Source: Pseudomonas sp. GOM6
Lineage (GTDB): Bacteria > Pseudomonadota > Gammaproteobacteria > Pseudomonadales > Pseudomonadaceae
Assembly: GCF_029537485.1 (NCBI RefSeq)
Contig: NZ_JARPUS010000002.1
Location: 347,999 to 411,998, forward strand
Direction of reading: 5' to 3'
Length of the DNA stretch: 64,000 nt
Under the pieces are notes generated by a model. That model searched no databases. It was not told the DNA's origin and was given only the letters and a program-made list of their open reading frames with translations. Numbering within the stretch: the stretch's first letter is position 1; each line of letters opens with the position of its first letter. The position numbers were made by a program, and so were the translations under genes. This document shows, piece after piece, positions 49,670 to 58,346 of this stretch.

Positions 49670-49690
49670 TTATCCACGGAGTTATCCACA
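49670..49690. promoter_or_regulatory. Two DnaA-box matches in tandem
   Basis: TTATCCACG at 49670-49678 (one mismatch to TTATNCACA) and a perfect TTATCCACA at 49682-49690, same orientation, 12 bases apart start to start. A perfect 7-bp inverted repeat TCCACAG/CTGTGGA runs 49685-49701. They lie about 100 bases upstream of the SEL1-like gene. DnaA binding is inferred from sequence only. Confidence 0.6.
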
Positions 49691-49789
49691 GCTTCTGTGG
49701 ACTGTTTAGAGTCCTCGCTCTAGAACGCAAGCGGTCGGGTTTTGCAAGTCTTTACCCGGCGAAAAAAGAGAGTAGAGTGGCGCGCCCCG

Positions 49790-50218
49790 ATGTCAGCCAA
49801 AGCCTACATGAAGTCTCGCGCTCTCCACGCCACCCAGCACCCGTCCGACGCCGGCACTCGCCTGCCCACCCGCCTGGCCCTGTGGCTGCTCGATCGTCCA
49901 CGCCTGGGGCATCACGCCAGTGTCAAACGTATCGCCGGACGCATGCTCAAGCAGCCTGCTCGTCAGGGGGTTGTCGTGGCACAGAGTCGTCTGGGGCAAC
50001 TGCTGTGCCGCGACTGCGGCAACACCCGCGACCGTCGCATCGGTCTGGAGCTGCTGCGCCAGGCTGCCCGGGCAGGTGATCTGCGTGCGCAGCTGGAGCT
50101 GGCGCGTTATTACAGCCAGCCGCGTCAGGCCGAGTTCGCACAGGCGCGCCACTGGCTGGAGATGGCGGCTGCCCAGGGCTCCCACGAGGCAGTGCGTCTG
50201 CTCAAGCGCTTGCCCTGA
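49790..50218 (+). CDS. SEL1-like repeat protein
   Basis: A 142-aa protein: a basic N-terminus (residues about 1-55), then two or three SEL1/TPR-like repeats (QSRLGQLLCRDCGNTRDRRIGLELLRQAARAG, AQLELARYYSQPRQAEFAQARHWLEMAAAQG). Likely a small protein-binding scaffold; no signal peptide is evident. Starts ATG 49790 or ATG 49808 are possible; the frame can extend to a TTG at 49742 without support. The upstream gap contains DnaA boxes. Confidence 0.72.
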   Translation: MSAKAYMKSRALHATQHPSDAGTRLPTRLALWLLDRPRLGHHASVKRIAGRMLKQPARQGVVVAQSRLGQLLCRDCGNTRDRRIGLELLRQAARAGDLRAQLELARYYSQPRQAEFAQARHWLEMAAAQGSHEAVRLLKRLP

Positions 50219-50318
50219 GCGCCGGCTCTCCAAGCTCGCGTAGCAGCCACAGTTTTTATTGGCCCGGCCCTGTTTTATGTGCTCCCCCTAATCGCAGGGG
50301 CGATGCCGAGACAGGCTT

Positions 50319-50384
50319 TTGCGGGAGCGATTTCAGTCGCGATCAGGTCAGGCCAAAGGCATCGCGACTAAAGTCGCTCTCACA
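50319..50384. repeat. REP-type palindrome pair upstream of rmuC
   Basis: GCGGGAGCGATTTCAGTCGCGA and TCGCGACTAAAGTCGCTCTCAC arms in head-to-head orientation with a short spacer, a variant of the pair at 1365-1426 (GATTTCAGTCG instead of GGCTTCAGCCG). Lies in the 276-base gap between the SEL1-like gene and rmuC; no gene seen in that gap. Confidence 0.75.
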
Positions 50385-50494
50385 GAGAAACTGCATGGCC
50401 TATCAGGCCCTTCGTGCGTAGTGCTCGCTTCTCAAGCCCTGAGGTCTGAGCGCCCCATGGGTATACTGCCGGAAGTTCTTAACCCGCTGCGAGT

Positions 50495-51988
50495 GTGCCC
50501 GTGCCTCTGTCCTTTGCTCCTGATCTCCCCAATCTGTTACTTGGTCTGTTGCTGGGCGCCGTACCCCTGGCCGTACTGGCCTGGCGTCTGCAGAGTGCGC
50601 AGGCGGCTCAGGCCGCCGAACGCCTGCTGTTGGAGGAACGCCTGGCCCAGGCGCGCCTGGCCCAGGAGGGGCTGAGCGCACAGATCGACGGCCTGCAGGA
50701 CGATTTGCGCGCCCTGCAGCAGGACAACAGCGGCCAGCAGGCCGAGCTAGCCGCGCTGCGCCGTGAGCGTGAGTTGCTGGGGCGCGAGCGCGAGACGGCG
50801 CAGCAGGCGGCGCAGGACTGGAACCGTGAGCGTGAACAGAAGGAAGGCCAGCTGCGCCAACTGGAAAGCCAGCGCGCCAGCCTGGCCGCCGAGCTGCGCG
50901 AGCAGCAGGAGCACCATCAGCAGCGTCTGACCGACCTGCAGGCCGCCCGTGACGAGCTGCGCGCGCAGTTCGCGGAGCTGGCGGGAAAGATCTTCGACGA
51001 GCGTGAGCAGCGCTTCGCCGAGACCAGCCAGCAGCGCTTGGGCCAGCTGCTCGACCCGCTCAAGGAGCGCATCCAGGCCTTCGAAAAGCGTGTCGAGGAG
51101 AGTTACCAGAATGAGGCCCGCGAGCGTTTCTCCCTGGCCAAGGAGCTGGAGCGCCTGCAGCAGCTGAACCAGCGCCTGGGTGATGAGGCGACCAACCTGA
51201 CCCGCGCGCTCAAGGGCCAGAAAACCCAGGGCAACTGGGGCGAGCTGGTGCTGGAACGGGTGCTGGAGCATGCCGGCCTGGAGAAGGGGCGCGAGTACCA
51301 CACCCAGGTCAGCCTCAAGGGTGCCGACGGCGAGCGCTTCCAGCCGGATGTGCTGATCCAGCTACCCGGCGACAAGCAGGTGGTGGTGGACGCCAAGGTC
51401 AGCCTCACCGCCTACCAGGCGCTGCTCGCCGCCGAGGACGAAGACGCCCGCGGCGCGGCGCTCAAGCAGCATGTGCTGAGCCTGCGCAGCCACCTCAAGG
51501 GCCTCTCGGTGAAGGACTACCAGCGCCTGGAGGGCCTGCACAGCCTGGATTTCGTGCTGCTCTTCGTGCCGATCGAGGCAGCCTTCGCCGCCGCCTTGCA
51601 GGCCGATCCGGGCCTGTTCCAGGAGGCCTTCGAGCAGCACATCGTGATCGTCAGTCCGACCACCCTGCTGGCCACCCTGCGGGTGATCGACAGCCTCTGG
51701 CGTCAGGAGCGGCAGAGCCAGAACGCCCGCGACATCGCCGAGCGTGCCGGGCAGCTGTACGACAAGTTCGTTGCCTTCATCGGCGACCTGGACGAAGTCG
51801 GCAGCCGCCTCAAGCAGCTGGACAAGGCCTACGACGCGGCGCGCAACAAGCTCTGCGAAGGGCGCGGCAACCTGATCAACCGGGTCGAGAATCTCAAGCT
51901 GCTTGGTGCCCGTGCCAGCAAGAGCCTGCCGGCCGAGCTGATCGAGCGCGCCGCGGGCGTGCCGCAGCTGGACGAGGCGGGCGAGTAG
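50495..51988 (+). CDS. rmuC: RmuC DNA recombination-limiting protein
   Basis: A 497-aa protein with one N-terminal hydrophobic helix (NLLLGLLLGAVPLAVLAW), a long coiled coil at about residues 35-220, and the RmuC nuclease-like domain at about residues 240-430. That domain has KGQKTQGNWGELVLERVLEHAGL, FQPDVLIQLPGDKQVVVDAKVSL and FVPIEAAF. In E. coli it limits inversions at short repeats. Start GTG 50495; GTG 50501 is possible. Convergent with the MgtC-like gene, stops one base apart. Confidence 0.93.
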   Translation: MPVPLSFAPDLPNLLLGLLLGAVPLAVLAWRLQSAQAAQAAERLLLEERLAQARLAQEGLSAQIDGLQDDLRALQQDNSGQQAELAALRRERELLGRERETAQQAAQDWNREREQKEGQLRQLESQRASLAAELREQQEHHQQRLTDLQAARDELRAQFAELAGKIFDEREQRFAETSQQRLGQLLDPLKERIQAFEKRVEESYQNEARERFSLAKELERLQQLNQRLGDEATNLTRALKGQKTQGNWGELVLERVLEHAGLEKGREYHTQVSLKGADGERFQPDVLIQLPGDKQVVVDAKVSLTAYQALLAAEDEDARGAALKQHVLSLRSHLKGLSVKDYQRLEGLHSLDFVLLFVPIEAAFAAALQADPGLFQEAFEQHIVIVSPTTLLATLRVIDSLWRQERQSQNARDIAERAGQLYDKFVAFIGDLDEVGSRLKQLDKAYDAARNKLCEGRGNLINRVENLKLLGARASKSLPAELIERAAGVPQLDEAGE

Positions 51989-51989
51989 G

Positions 51990-53246
51990 TCAGACCAGCA
52001 GCAGGGCCGCCAGCCCCAGCAAAAGACCTGCACCCATCACCGGTAAAGTGCGTAAGGCCAGCTCGCGGCCGCCGATCAGGGCGATCAGCCCGGCCTTGAC
52101 CAGGCTGTTGCTGAAGGCGGCCAGGTAGATGCCCTGTATGGCCAATTCCGCGGCCATGTCGGCTTTTGCGCTACGTGCCAGGGACAGGGTGATGGCATCC
52201 ACATCGGTCAGGCCGGAGAGGATGGCCACCCCCCATACCCCGGCATGACCGAACCAGGCACGCGCCGCTTCGATCAGCAGCAGGATGACTGCCAGCAAGG
52301 CGGCGAAGCGTAGGGCCGGACCCAGCTCGAAAGGGTTTTTCAACGGGGGCTCGATTGCCTCGCGCAGCTCGCCATCCGCGATGCGGTAGAACACCAGGGC
52401 GCCGGCCGCATAGACCAACCCGGCGAGGCCCAGTGGCAACAGCAGGGATGGCAGCAGCTCGGGGTTGATGAGGCCGACTTCCAGTAGCACGCGCGGAAAC
52501 ATCAGGGCCGAGGTGGCCAGCAGGGCACTGGCCAGCAAGGCGCGCATCTGCCGGCCAGTGTGCAGGCGCGACAGGGTCATGGTCATGGCGGTGGACGAGA
52601 CGATGCCGCCGAGCAGCGCGGTGACCAGCATGCCGTGGCGAGTGCCAATGACGCGGATGGCCACGTAGGCGGCGAAGCCGATGGCGGCGATCAGCACCAC
52701 CATCCACCACACCGCGTAGGGGTTGAAGGCCTGCCAGGGGCCATAGCCCTGATTGGGTAGCACCGGCAGCAGAACCAGAGAGATGAACAGCAGCTTTAGT
52801 GCACCTGACAGCTCTGCCTCGGAGAGCCGGCGTAGGCCGCTGTGCAGGGGCTCCTTGAGGCTCAGCAGCAGGGCCACCACGACCGCACCGCCGGCCGCCA
52901 GGCTGCGTTCGTGGGCCAGCGCCAGGCTGCCGAGGAGAAAGGTGACCAGCAGGGCGATCTCGCTGGTCAGGCCCAGGTCGCCGCTGCGTTTGACCTCACC
53001 CAGGTAGCCGGCCAGCGCCAGCAGGCCAACCACCACCAGCACGGCGATCCAGCTGGCCATGCCGAACTGCTGGCCGAGCAGGGCGGCCAGACCGCCCAGC
53101 AGGCCGACCAGGCCGAAGGTGCGGATGCCTGCGACCAGATGGGTGTCGTCACTGGCGCGAGCGCGCCAACCCCGCTCAGCGCCAATCAGCAGGCCGGCAG
53201 CCAGGGCAGTGGCAAGATCGAGGACAAGTTCGAGACTGGCTGGCAT
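51990..53246 (-). CDS. MgtC/SapB-type membrane protein with DUF4010
   Basis: A 418-aa protein with about 11 hydrophobic segments. The N-terminal MgtC-like part has LATALAAGLLIGAERGWRAR and VAGIRTFGLVGLLGGLAAL. The C-terminal DUF4010 part has TALLGGIVSSTAMTMTLSRLH and LSGLTDVDAITLSLAR. MgtC proteins relate to magnesium limitation and virulence, but this long form has no established function. Stop separated from the rmuC stop by one base. Confidence 0.85.
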   Translation of the reverse strand: MPASLELVLDLATALAAGLLIGAERGWRARASDDTHLVAGIRTFGLVGLLGGLAALLGQQFGMASWIAVLVVVGLLALAGYLGEVKRSGDLGLTSEIALLVTFLLGSLALAHERSLAAGGAVVVALLLSLKEPLHSGLRRLSEAELSGALKLLFISLVLLPVLPNQGYGPWQAFNPYAVWWMVVLIAAIGFAAYVAIRVIGTRHGMLVTALLGGIVSSTAMTMTLSRLHTGRQMRALLASALLATSALMFPRVLLEVGLINPELLPSLLLPLGLAGLVYAAGALVFYRIADGELREAIEPPLKNPFELGPALRFAALLAVILLLIEAARAWFGHAGVWGVAILSGLTDVDAITLSLARSAKADMAAELAIQGIYLAAFSNSLVKAGLIALIGGRELALRTLPVMGAGLLLGLAALLLV

Positions 53247-53313
53247 GGTCGTTCCTTCGGCTGGCCGATGGGCGCAGTCTAGCCGCTCGCGGCGTCCTGC
53301 CGCTTGCTCCAGG

Positions 53314-54012
53314 TCAAGCCACGTCGACCAGCACCACCTCGCTGTCTTCGAGGGCGGTCACGCGTACCACCTCCTCATCGGCAATGGCCACGCCGTCGCG
53401 CTCGTCGGCCGCCACGCCGTTGACCTCGATGCGGCCCTTGGCGGCCACCAGGTAGCCCTTGCGCAGACGGCCCAGCGGGTACTCGGCGCTTTGTCCGGCG
53501 TTCAGGGTGGCGGCGGCCAGCCGCGCATCGGCACGGATGCGCAGGGCCTCTTCGTCACGCCCATGGCCGCTGGCCAGGATGACGAACTGGCCGGCACGTT
53601 CGCCCTTGGGAAACGGCTTGGCGCCCCAGGACGGTGCTTCGCCCTGCTGATCCGGGATGATCCAGATCTGGAATATCTTGCTGGTCACCGCTTCCAGGTT
53701 GTACTCGGAGTGGGCGATGCCGGTGCCGGCACTCATCACCTGCACGTCACCGGCCTCGGTGCGGCCCTGGTTGCCCAGGTTGTCGCGGTGGGTGATGGCG
53801 CCTTCACGGACGTAGGTGATGATCTCCATGTCGTGGTGCGGGTGCGTCGGAAAACCCGAGCCAGCGGCGATTTCGTCGTCGTTCCAGACGCGCAGGCGGC
53901 CCCAGTTGACCCGCTCGGGGTCCCGATATTCGGCGAAGGAGAAATGGTGGCGGGCATTCAGCCAGCCGTGGTCGGCGTGGCCGAGGGAAGCGAAAGGGCG
54001 TACGTCGATCAT
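53314..54012 (-). CDS. Pirin family protein
   Basis: A 232-aa bicupin. The N-terminal cupin has GFPTHPHHDMEIITYVREGAITHRDNLGN and GTGIAHSEYN, supplying the His and Glu ligands of the metal site. RVNWGRLRVWNDDEI is the pirin signature. Bacterial pirins include quercetinases (YhhW) or redox regulators of pyruvate dehydrogenase; the role here is not known. Confidence 0.9.
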   Translation of the reverse strand: MIDVRPFASLGHADHGWLNARHHFSFAEYRDPERVNWGRLRVWNDDEIAAGSGFPTHPHHDMEIITYVREGAITHRDNLGNQGRTEAGDVQVMSAGTGIAHSEYNLEAVTSKIFQIWIIPDQQGEAPSWGAKPFPKGERAGQFVILASGHGRDEEALRIRADARLAAATLNAGQSAEYPLGRLRKGYLVAAKGRIEVNGVAADERDGVAIADEEVVRVTALEDSEVVLVDVA

Positions 54013-54151
54013 GTTGATGGCTCCATGGCCTGGGCGCCAGAGTGCGCCGCAGGAGATGGAGGGGATGATCTATCGATTTATTGCTGATAAAAAGCGCAAA
54101 AATCCGCTTTTATGTATCGACTAAGTGAATTATTTGCGCTGTCGGTTGCGC

Positions 54152-57100
54152 CTAGCTGAGTGGCAGGTGGCGGCTGATCAGCGCGCGCAAGGCTGCTGGC
54201 TTGACCGGTTTGGCCAGGAAGTCCAGGCCAGCCGCATGCACGGCGGCGACCAGCTCGGGACGGCCGTCGGCGCTGATCACCACGCCGGGCAGCGGCTGGC
54301 CCATGCGCGTGCGCAGCCAGGCCATCAGCTCGGTACCGGTGTCACCTTCGTCCAGGTGGTAGTCGACCAGGGCCAACTGAGGCTGCACCGCCTCGTCCAG
54401 CAGGTGTTCGCACTCCAGACGGTTGCGTGCCGTCCACACCTGGCAACCCCAGCGCGACAGCAGGCTGTGCATGCCGGTAAGGATGCTGTCCTCGTTGTCG
54501 ATGCACAGCACCTGGGCGCCGCCCAGGCTGTGGCCATTGACCTCGCTGGCGGAGAGCACCGGCTGAGGTTGCGGGGCAGGGCCGCGCACCAGCGGTACGC
54601 GCACGCTGAACACGCTGCCTTTGCCCGGCCAGGAGCGCACCTCCAGGCGATGATCGAGCACCCGGCACAGGCCGTCGGCAATCGCCAGGCCGAGGCCCAG
54701 GCCTTTTTCCGCACGGGTCTGGTGGCTGTCCAGGCGCTTGAACTCTTCGAAGATCACCTTGCGCTTGTCCTCGGGAATGCCGGGGCCGCGGTCCCACACT
54801 TCCAGGCGCAGGTACTGGCCTTCGCGCCGGGCGCCGAGCAGTACATGGCCCTTGGCATAGCGGAAGGCGTTGGTGAGGAAGTTCTGCAGGATCCGCCGCA
54901 GCAGGCGCGGGTCGCTGTCGATGCGCTGCTGGCTGCTGACCAGACGAAAATCCACGCCCTGTTCCTGGGCCAGCACCTTGAATTCGGCGCCCAGGGCGTC
55001 AATCAGCTGGCCCAGCGGGAAGACGTGGCGCTCCGGGGTGATGCGCCCGCTTTCCAGGCGCGAGATGTCCAGCAGGTCGGTGATCAGGTCCTCGGCCGAG
55101 CGCAATGAGCTGTCCAGATGGCGCACCAGTTCGCGGGCCTCGCGCGGCAGGGCCTCCTGCTGGTGGGCGAGGGAGGCGGAGAACAGGCGGGCGGCGTTCA
55201 GCGGCTGCATCAGGTCGTGGCTGACGGCGGCAAGAAAGCGGGTCTTGGAGGCGTTGGCCGCTTCGGCGTTGGCTTTGGCATCGCTCAGCGCCTGGTTCAG
55301 CTGGGACAGCTCCTGGGTGCGTTCGGCGACCCGTTGTTCCAGGCCCTCGTTGGCGTCCTTGAGGTCGCGCTCGGCCTGGCGGAAGGCGGTGATGTCGGTG
55401 AAGCTCATGACGAAGCCGCCACCGGGCATGGGGTTGCCGATCAGTTCGATGACCCGGCCATTGGGAAACAGGCGCTCGGAGGTGTGTGCGTTGCCCTGGC
55501 GCATCCACTGCAGGCGCCGGGTGACGTGGCTTTCCACCTCGCCCGGGCCGCACAGGCCGCGTTCGGCATTGTGGCGAATGATGTCGGCAATCGGCCGGCC
55601 GACGCCGATCAGGCCTTCGGGGTACTCGAACAACTCCAGGTAGCGGTGGTTCCAGGCCACCAGGCGCAGGTTTTGGTCGACCACGCTGATGCCCTGGGTG
55701 ATGTTTTCGATCGCGCCCTGCAGCAGGGCGCGGTTGAACTGCAGGACCTCGGAGGCTTCGTCGACGATGCGTACCACGTCTTCGACCTGCATCTCGCGGC
55801 CTTCGATGGCAGCGCGCACCACGGCTCGGGTGCTGGAGGCACCGAGCACACCGGCAAGCAGGCGCTCGGTGTGGGCGATCCATTCACTGTCGGCGTTCTG
55901 GCTGGGGTTGAAGGGTTTGTCCTGCTGGTAGGAGAAACGCACGAAGCTCTGTCGGGCGCGTTCCTCGCCGACGAAGCGTGCGGCCAGCTGCATCAAATCC
56001 GCCACTTGCACGGCCAACTGGCTGCGGCCGCTGGGGCGGCTGCCGAAATCCTGGCCGATGAAACGGCCGGCTTGCCAGTGCTCGGAGACGCGGGTGCGGG
56101 AGAACCAGGACACCAAAGCGAAGATCGCCCAGTTGGCCGCCAGTGACAGCAGCACGCCGCGGGTCAGCGGGTCGATCTCGATACCGACCGGGTAGTAGAG
56201 CATCTCCGGCAGCAGCGGGAAGCGGTCCAGCGACCAGCGCATGCCACCGGCCATCAGCGGCAGTACCAGGGTGTAGAACCACACCAGGCTGCCGGCGCCA
56301 AGGCCGGCGAACACGCCGCGACGGTTGGCCTGTTTCCACAGCAGCGCGCCGAACATGGCCGGGCCGAGCTGGGCGATGGCGGCGAACGACAGTTGACCGA
56401 TGGTGGCCAGGCTGGCGTTGGTGCCGAGCAGGCGGTAGCAGACATAGGACAGTAACAGGATGATCAGGATGCTCACCCGGCGGGCGCTGAGCATCCAGTG
56501 GCGGAAGGCCTCGAAGGGCCGCTCGGTACTCTGCCGGCGCAGCAGCAGCGGCAGCAGCATGTCGTTGGAGATCATGGTCGACAGCGCCACCGAGGCGACG
56601 ATCACCATGCCGGTGGCCGCCGAGGCGCCGCCGATGAACGCCAGCAGGGCCAGTGCCGGGTGCGCCTCGGCCAGCGGCAGGCTGATGACGAAGGAGTCCG
56701 GCAACACGCCCTGGGGCAGGTACAACTGGCCGGCCAGGGCGATAGGCACCACGAACAGCGCGGCCAGCAGCAGGTAGGCGGGGAATACCCAGCGCGCCAG
56801 GCGCAGGTCGCTCGGGTCGTTGTTCTCCACCACGCTGACGTGGAATTGGCGCGGCAGGCAGACGATGGCGGCCATCGCCAGGCCGGTCTGTACCAGCATG
56901 AACGGCCAGCTCACCGTGTGCGCCCAGAAGTCGTTCAGCTCCGGGGCCTGGCGCGCCTGGCTCCACAGGTCACCAAAGCCGTCGAACAGGCCCCAGGTAA
57001 CGAAAACGCCAACGGCGAGGAAGGCCAGCAGTTTGATCAGTGACTCGAAGGCGATGGCCAGCACCATGCCGCGATGGTGTTCGGTCACATCCAGGTTGCG

Positions 57101-57625
57101 GGTGCCGAACAGTACGGTGAACACGGCCAGCACCACGGACACGATCAGCGCGGTGTCCTGGCCTTTGAGGCTGGATGAGGCGCCGATCAGCAGGTTGACG
57201 CCGAGCACGATGCCTTTGAGTTGCAGGGCGATATAGGGCAGCACGCCGACCAGGCAGATCAGCGCCACCACCACCGCCAGCGACTGGGATTTGCCATAGC
57301 GGGCGGCGATGAAGTCGGCGATCGAGGTGATGTTCTCCTGCTTGCTGATCATCACCATCTTTTCCAGCACCCAGGGCGCGAAGAGCAGGACGATGATCGG
57401 CCCCAGGTAGATCGGCAGGAACGACCACAGCTCGCCGGCGGCCTGGCCCACCGCGCCGAAGAAGGTCCAGCTGGTGCAGTACACCGCCAGCGACAGGCTG
57501 TAGACCCAGGCGCGCACCCGTGGCGACAGGGGCGTGCGGCGGCGGTCGCCATAGAAGGCGATGGCAAACAGGACGGCCATGTAGACCAGGGCGACGAAGG
57601 CGATCAAACCGCCGGACAGCGACAT
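54152..57625 (-). CDS. Hybrid sensor histidine kinase with sodium/solute symporter-like domain
   Basis: An 1157-aa inner-membrane protein. Residues about 1-490 form a sodium:solute-symporter-like domain with about 13 helices (YSLSLAVYCTSWTFFGAVGQAAG, DFIAARYGKSQ). A PAS domain is at about residues 615-725 (NITQGISVVDQNLRLVAWNHRYLELF), then a coiled coil and the kinase core: H-box FLAAVSHDLMQPLNAARLF, N-box LTNAFRYA, G1 DRGPGIPED, G2 GLGLGLAI. A C-terminal REC domain has the phospho-acceptor Asp in LALVDYHLD and Lys in AKPVKP. CbrA-like arrangement, but no response-regulator gene is adjacent. ATG 57625; the frame from 57673 is longer by 16 residues. Confidence 0.92.
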   Translation of the reverse strand: MSLSGGLIAFVALVYMAVLFAIAFYGDRRRTPLSPRVRAWVYSLSLAVYCTSWTFFGAVGQAAGELWSFLPIYLGPIIVLLFAPWVLEKMVMISKQENITSIADFIAARYGKSQSLAVVVALICLVGVLPYIALQLKGIVLGVNLLIGASSSLKGQDTALIVSVVLAVFTVLFGTRNLDVTEHHRGMVLAIAFESLIKLLAFLAVGVFVTWGLFDGFGDLWSQARQAPELNDFWAHTVSWPFMLVQTGLAMAAIVCLPRQFHVSVVENNDPSDLRLARWVFPAYLLLAALFVVPIALAGQLYLPQGVLPDSFVISLPLAEAHPALALLAFIGGASAATGMVIVASVALSTMISNDMLLPLLLRRQSTERPFEAFRHWMLSARRVSILIILLLSYVCYRLLGTNASLATIGQLSFAAIAQLGPAMFGALLWKQANRRGVFAGLGAGSLVWFYTLVLPLMAGGMRWSLDRFPLLPEMLYYPVGIEIDPLTRGVLLSLAANWAIFALVSWFSRTRVSEHWQAGRFIGQDFGSRPSGRSQLAVQVADLMQLAARFVGEERARQSFVRFSYQQDKPFNPSQNADSEWIAHTERLLAGVLGASSTRAVVRAAIEGREMQVEDVVRIVDEASEVLQFNRALLQGAIENITQGISVVDQNLRLVAWNHRYLELFEYPEGLIGVGRPIADIIRHNAERGLCGPGEVESHVTRRLQWMRQGNAHTSERLFPNGRVIELIGNPMPGGGFVMSFTDITAFRQAERDLKDANEGLEQRVAERTQELSQLNQALSDAKANAEAANASKTRFLAAVSHDLMQPLNAARLFSASLAHQQEALPREARELVRHLDSSLRSAEDLITDLLDISRLESGRITPERHVFPLGQLIDALGAEFKVLAQEQGVDFRLVSSQQRIDSDPRLLRRILQNFLTNAFRYAKGHVLLGARREGQYLRLEVWDRGPGIPEDKRKVIFEEFKRLDSHQTRAEKGLGLGLAIADGLCRVLDHRLEVRSWPGKGSVFSVRVPLVRGPAPQPQPVLSASEVNGHSLGGAQVLCIDNEDSILTGMHSLLSRWGCQVWTARNRLECEHLLDEAVQPQLALVDYHLDEGDTGTELMAWLRTRMGQPLPGVVISADGRPELVAAVHAAGLDFLAKPVKPAALRALISRHLPLS

Positions 57626-57771
57626 GCGGGCTCCAGGTGTGGCAACGGCTGCGCTAAGTCTCGCACGGGACATGCCGTTCGTCAGGCGCGACCAAGGTCG
57701 CAGGCCGCTTGAGGCGGGCGCTGCGGGCTGATAGCGTGATCGGCCGTAAACGTGTGAGAAGAGTTGCCCCG

Positions 57772-58341
57772 ATGTTCCAGCCCCACCCCGTTACCCTGCA
57801 ACAGGGCGCGCTGCGCCTGGAGCCCCTGACCGAAGCGGACCTGCCCGCCTTGCTGGAGCTGGCCGAAGCCAACCGGGGCAACCAGCAGTACATGAGCGGC
57901 ACCCTGCGTCCGGATTACTACCGCACGGCACTGCTCGACCAGCGCGAGGGGCGCGCAGTGGTATTCGCCATCCGCCTGGCCGGCGAACTGGTCGGTACCA
58001 CGCGCTTCTTCGATTTCAATCCGGTGCTGCCGGCGGCCGAGATCGGCTCGACCTGGCTCGATGCGCGCCAGCACGGCAGCGGCCTGAACCTGATGATCAA
58101 GTACCTGATGCTGCGCCACGCCTTCGAGGCGTGGCAGCTGGTACGCGTGCAACTGAAAACCGCTGGCAGCAACCTGCGCTCCCAGGCCGCCATCGCCAAG
58201 CTCGGTGCGGTGCGCGAAGGCGTTCTGCGCAACCACCGGCGTCTGGCCGAGGGCCGGCTCGATGACAGCGTGATGTTCAGCGTCACCGATGCTGAGTGGC
58301 CGCAGGTGAAGCTGGGCCTGGAGGCGCGCTTCGGCGCCTGA
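57772..58341 (+). CDS. GNAT family acetyltransferase, RimJ/RimL-like
   Basis: A 189-aa protein with the GNAT fold: LRLEPLTEADLPALLELAEAN, FAIRLAGELVGTTRFFDFNPV, AEIGSTWLDARQHGSGLNLMIKYLMLRHAFE and RSQAAIAKLGAVREGVLRNHRR. This layout suits RimJ/RimL-type N-acetyltransferases; the substrate is unknown. ATG 57772. The AraC gene begins 5 bases after its stop; the divergent kinase gene is 146 bases away. Confidence 0.88.
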   Translation: MFQPHPVTLQQGALRLEPLTEADLPALLELAEANRGNQQYMSGTLRPDYYRTALLDQREGRAVVFAIRLAGELVGTTRFFDFNPVLPAAEIGSTWLDARQHGSGLNLMIKYLMLRHAFEAWQLVRVQLKTAGSNLRSQAAIAKLGAVREGVLRNHRRLAEGRLDDSVMFSVTDAEWPQVKLGLEARFGA

Positions 58342-58346
58342 GCCGC

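Noticed and set aside
49561..49704. This gap as the chromosomal oriC
   Set aside because: Only two good DnaA boxes and no dnaA, rpmH or gyrB nearby, so a main origin is unlikely; kept only as a candidate DnaA-linked site.
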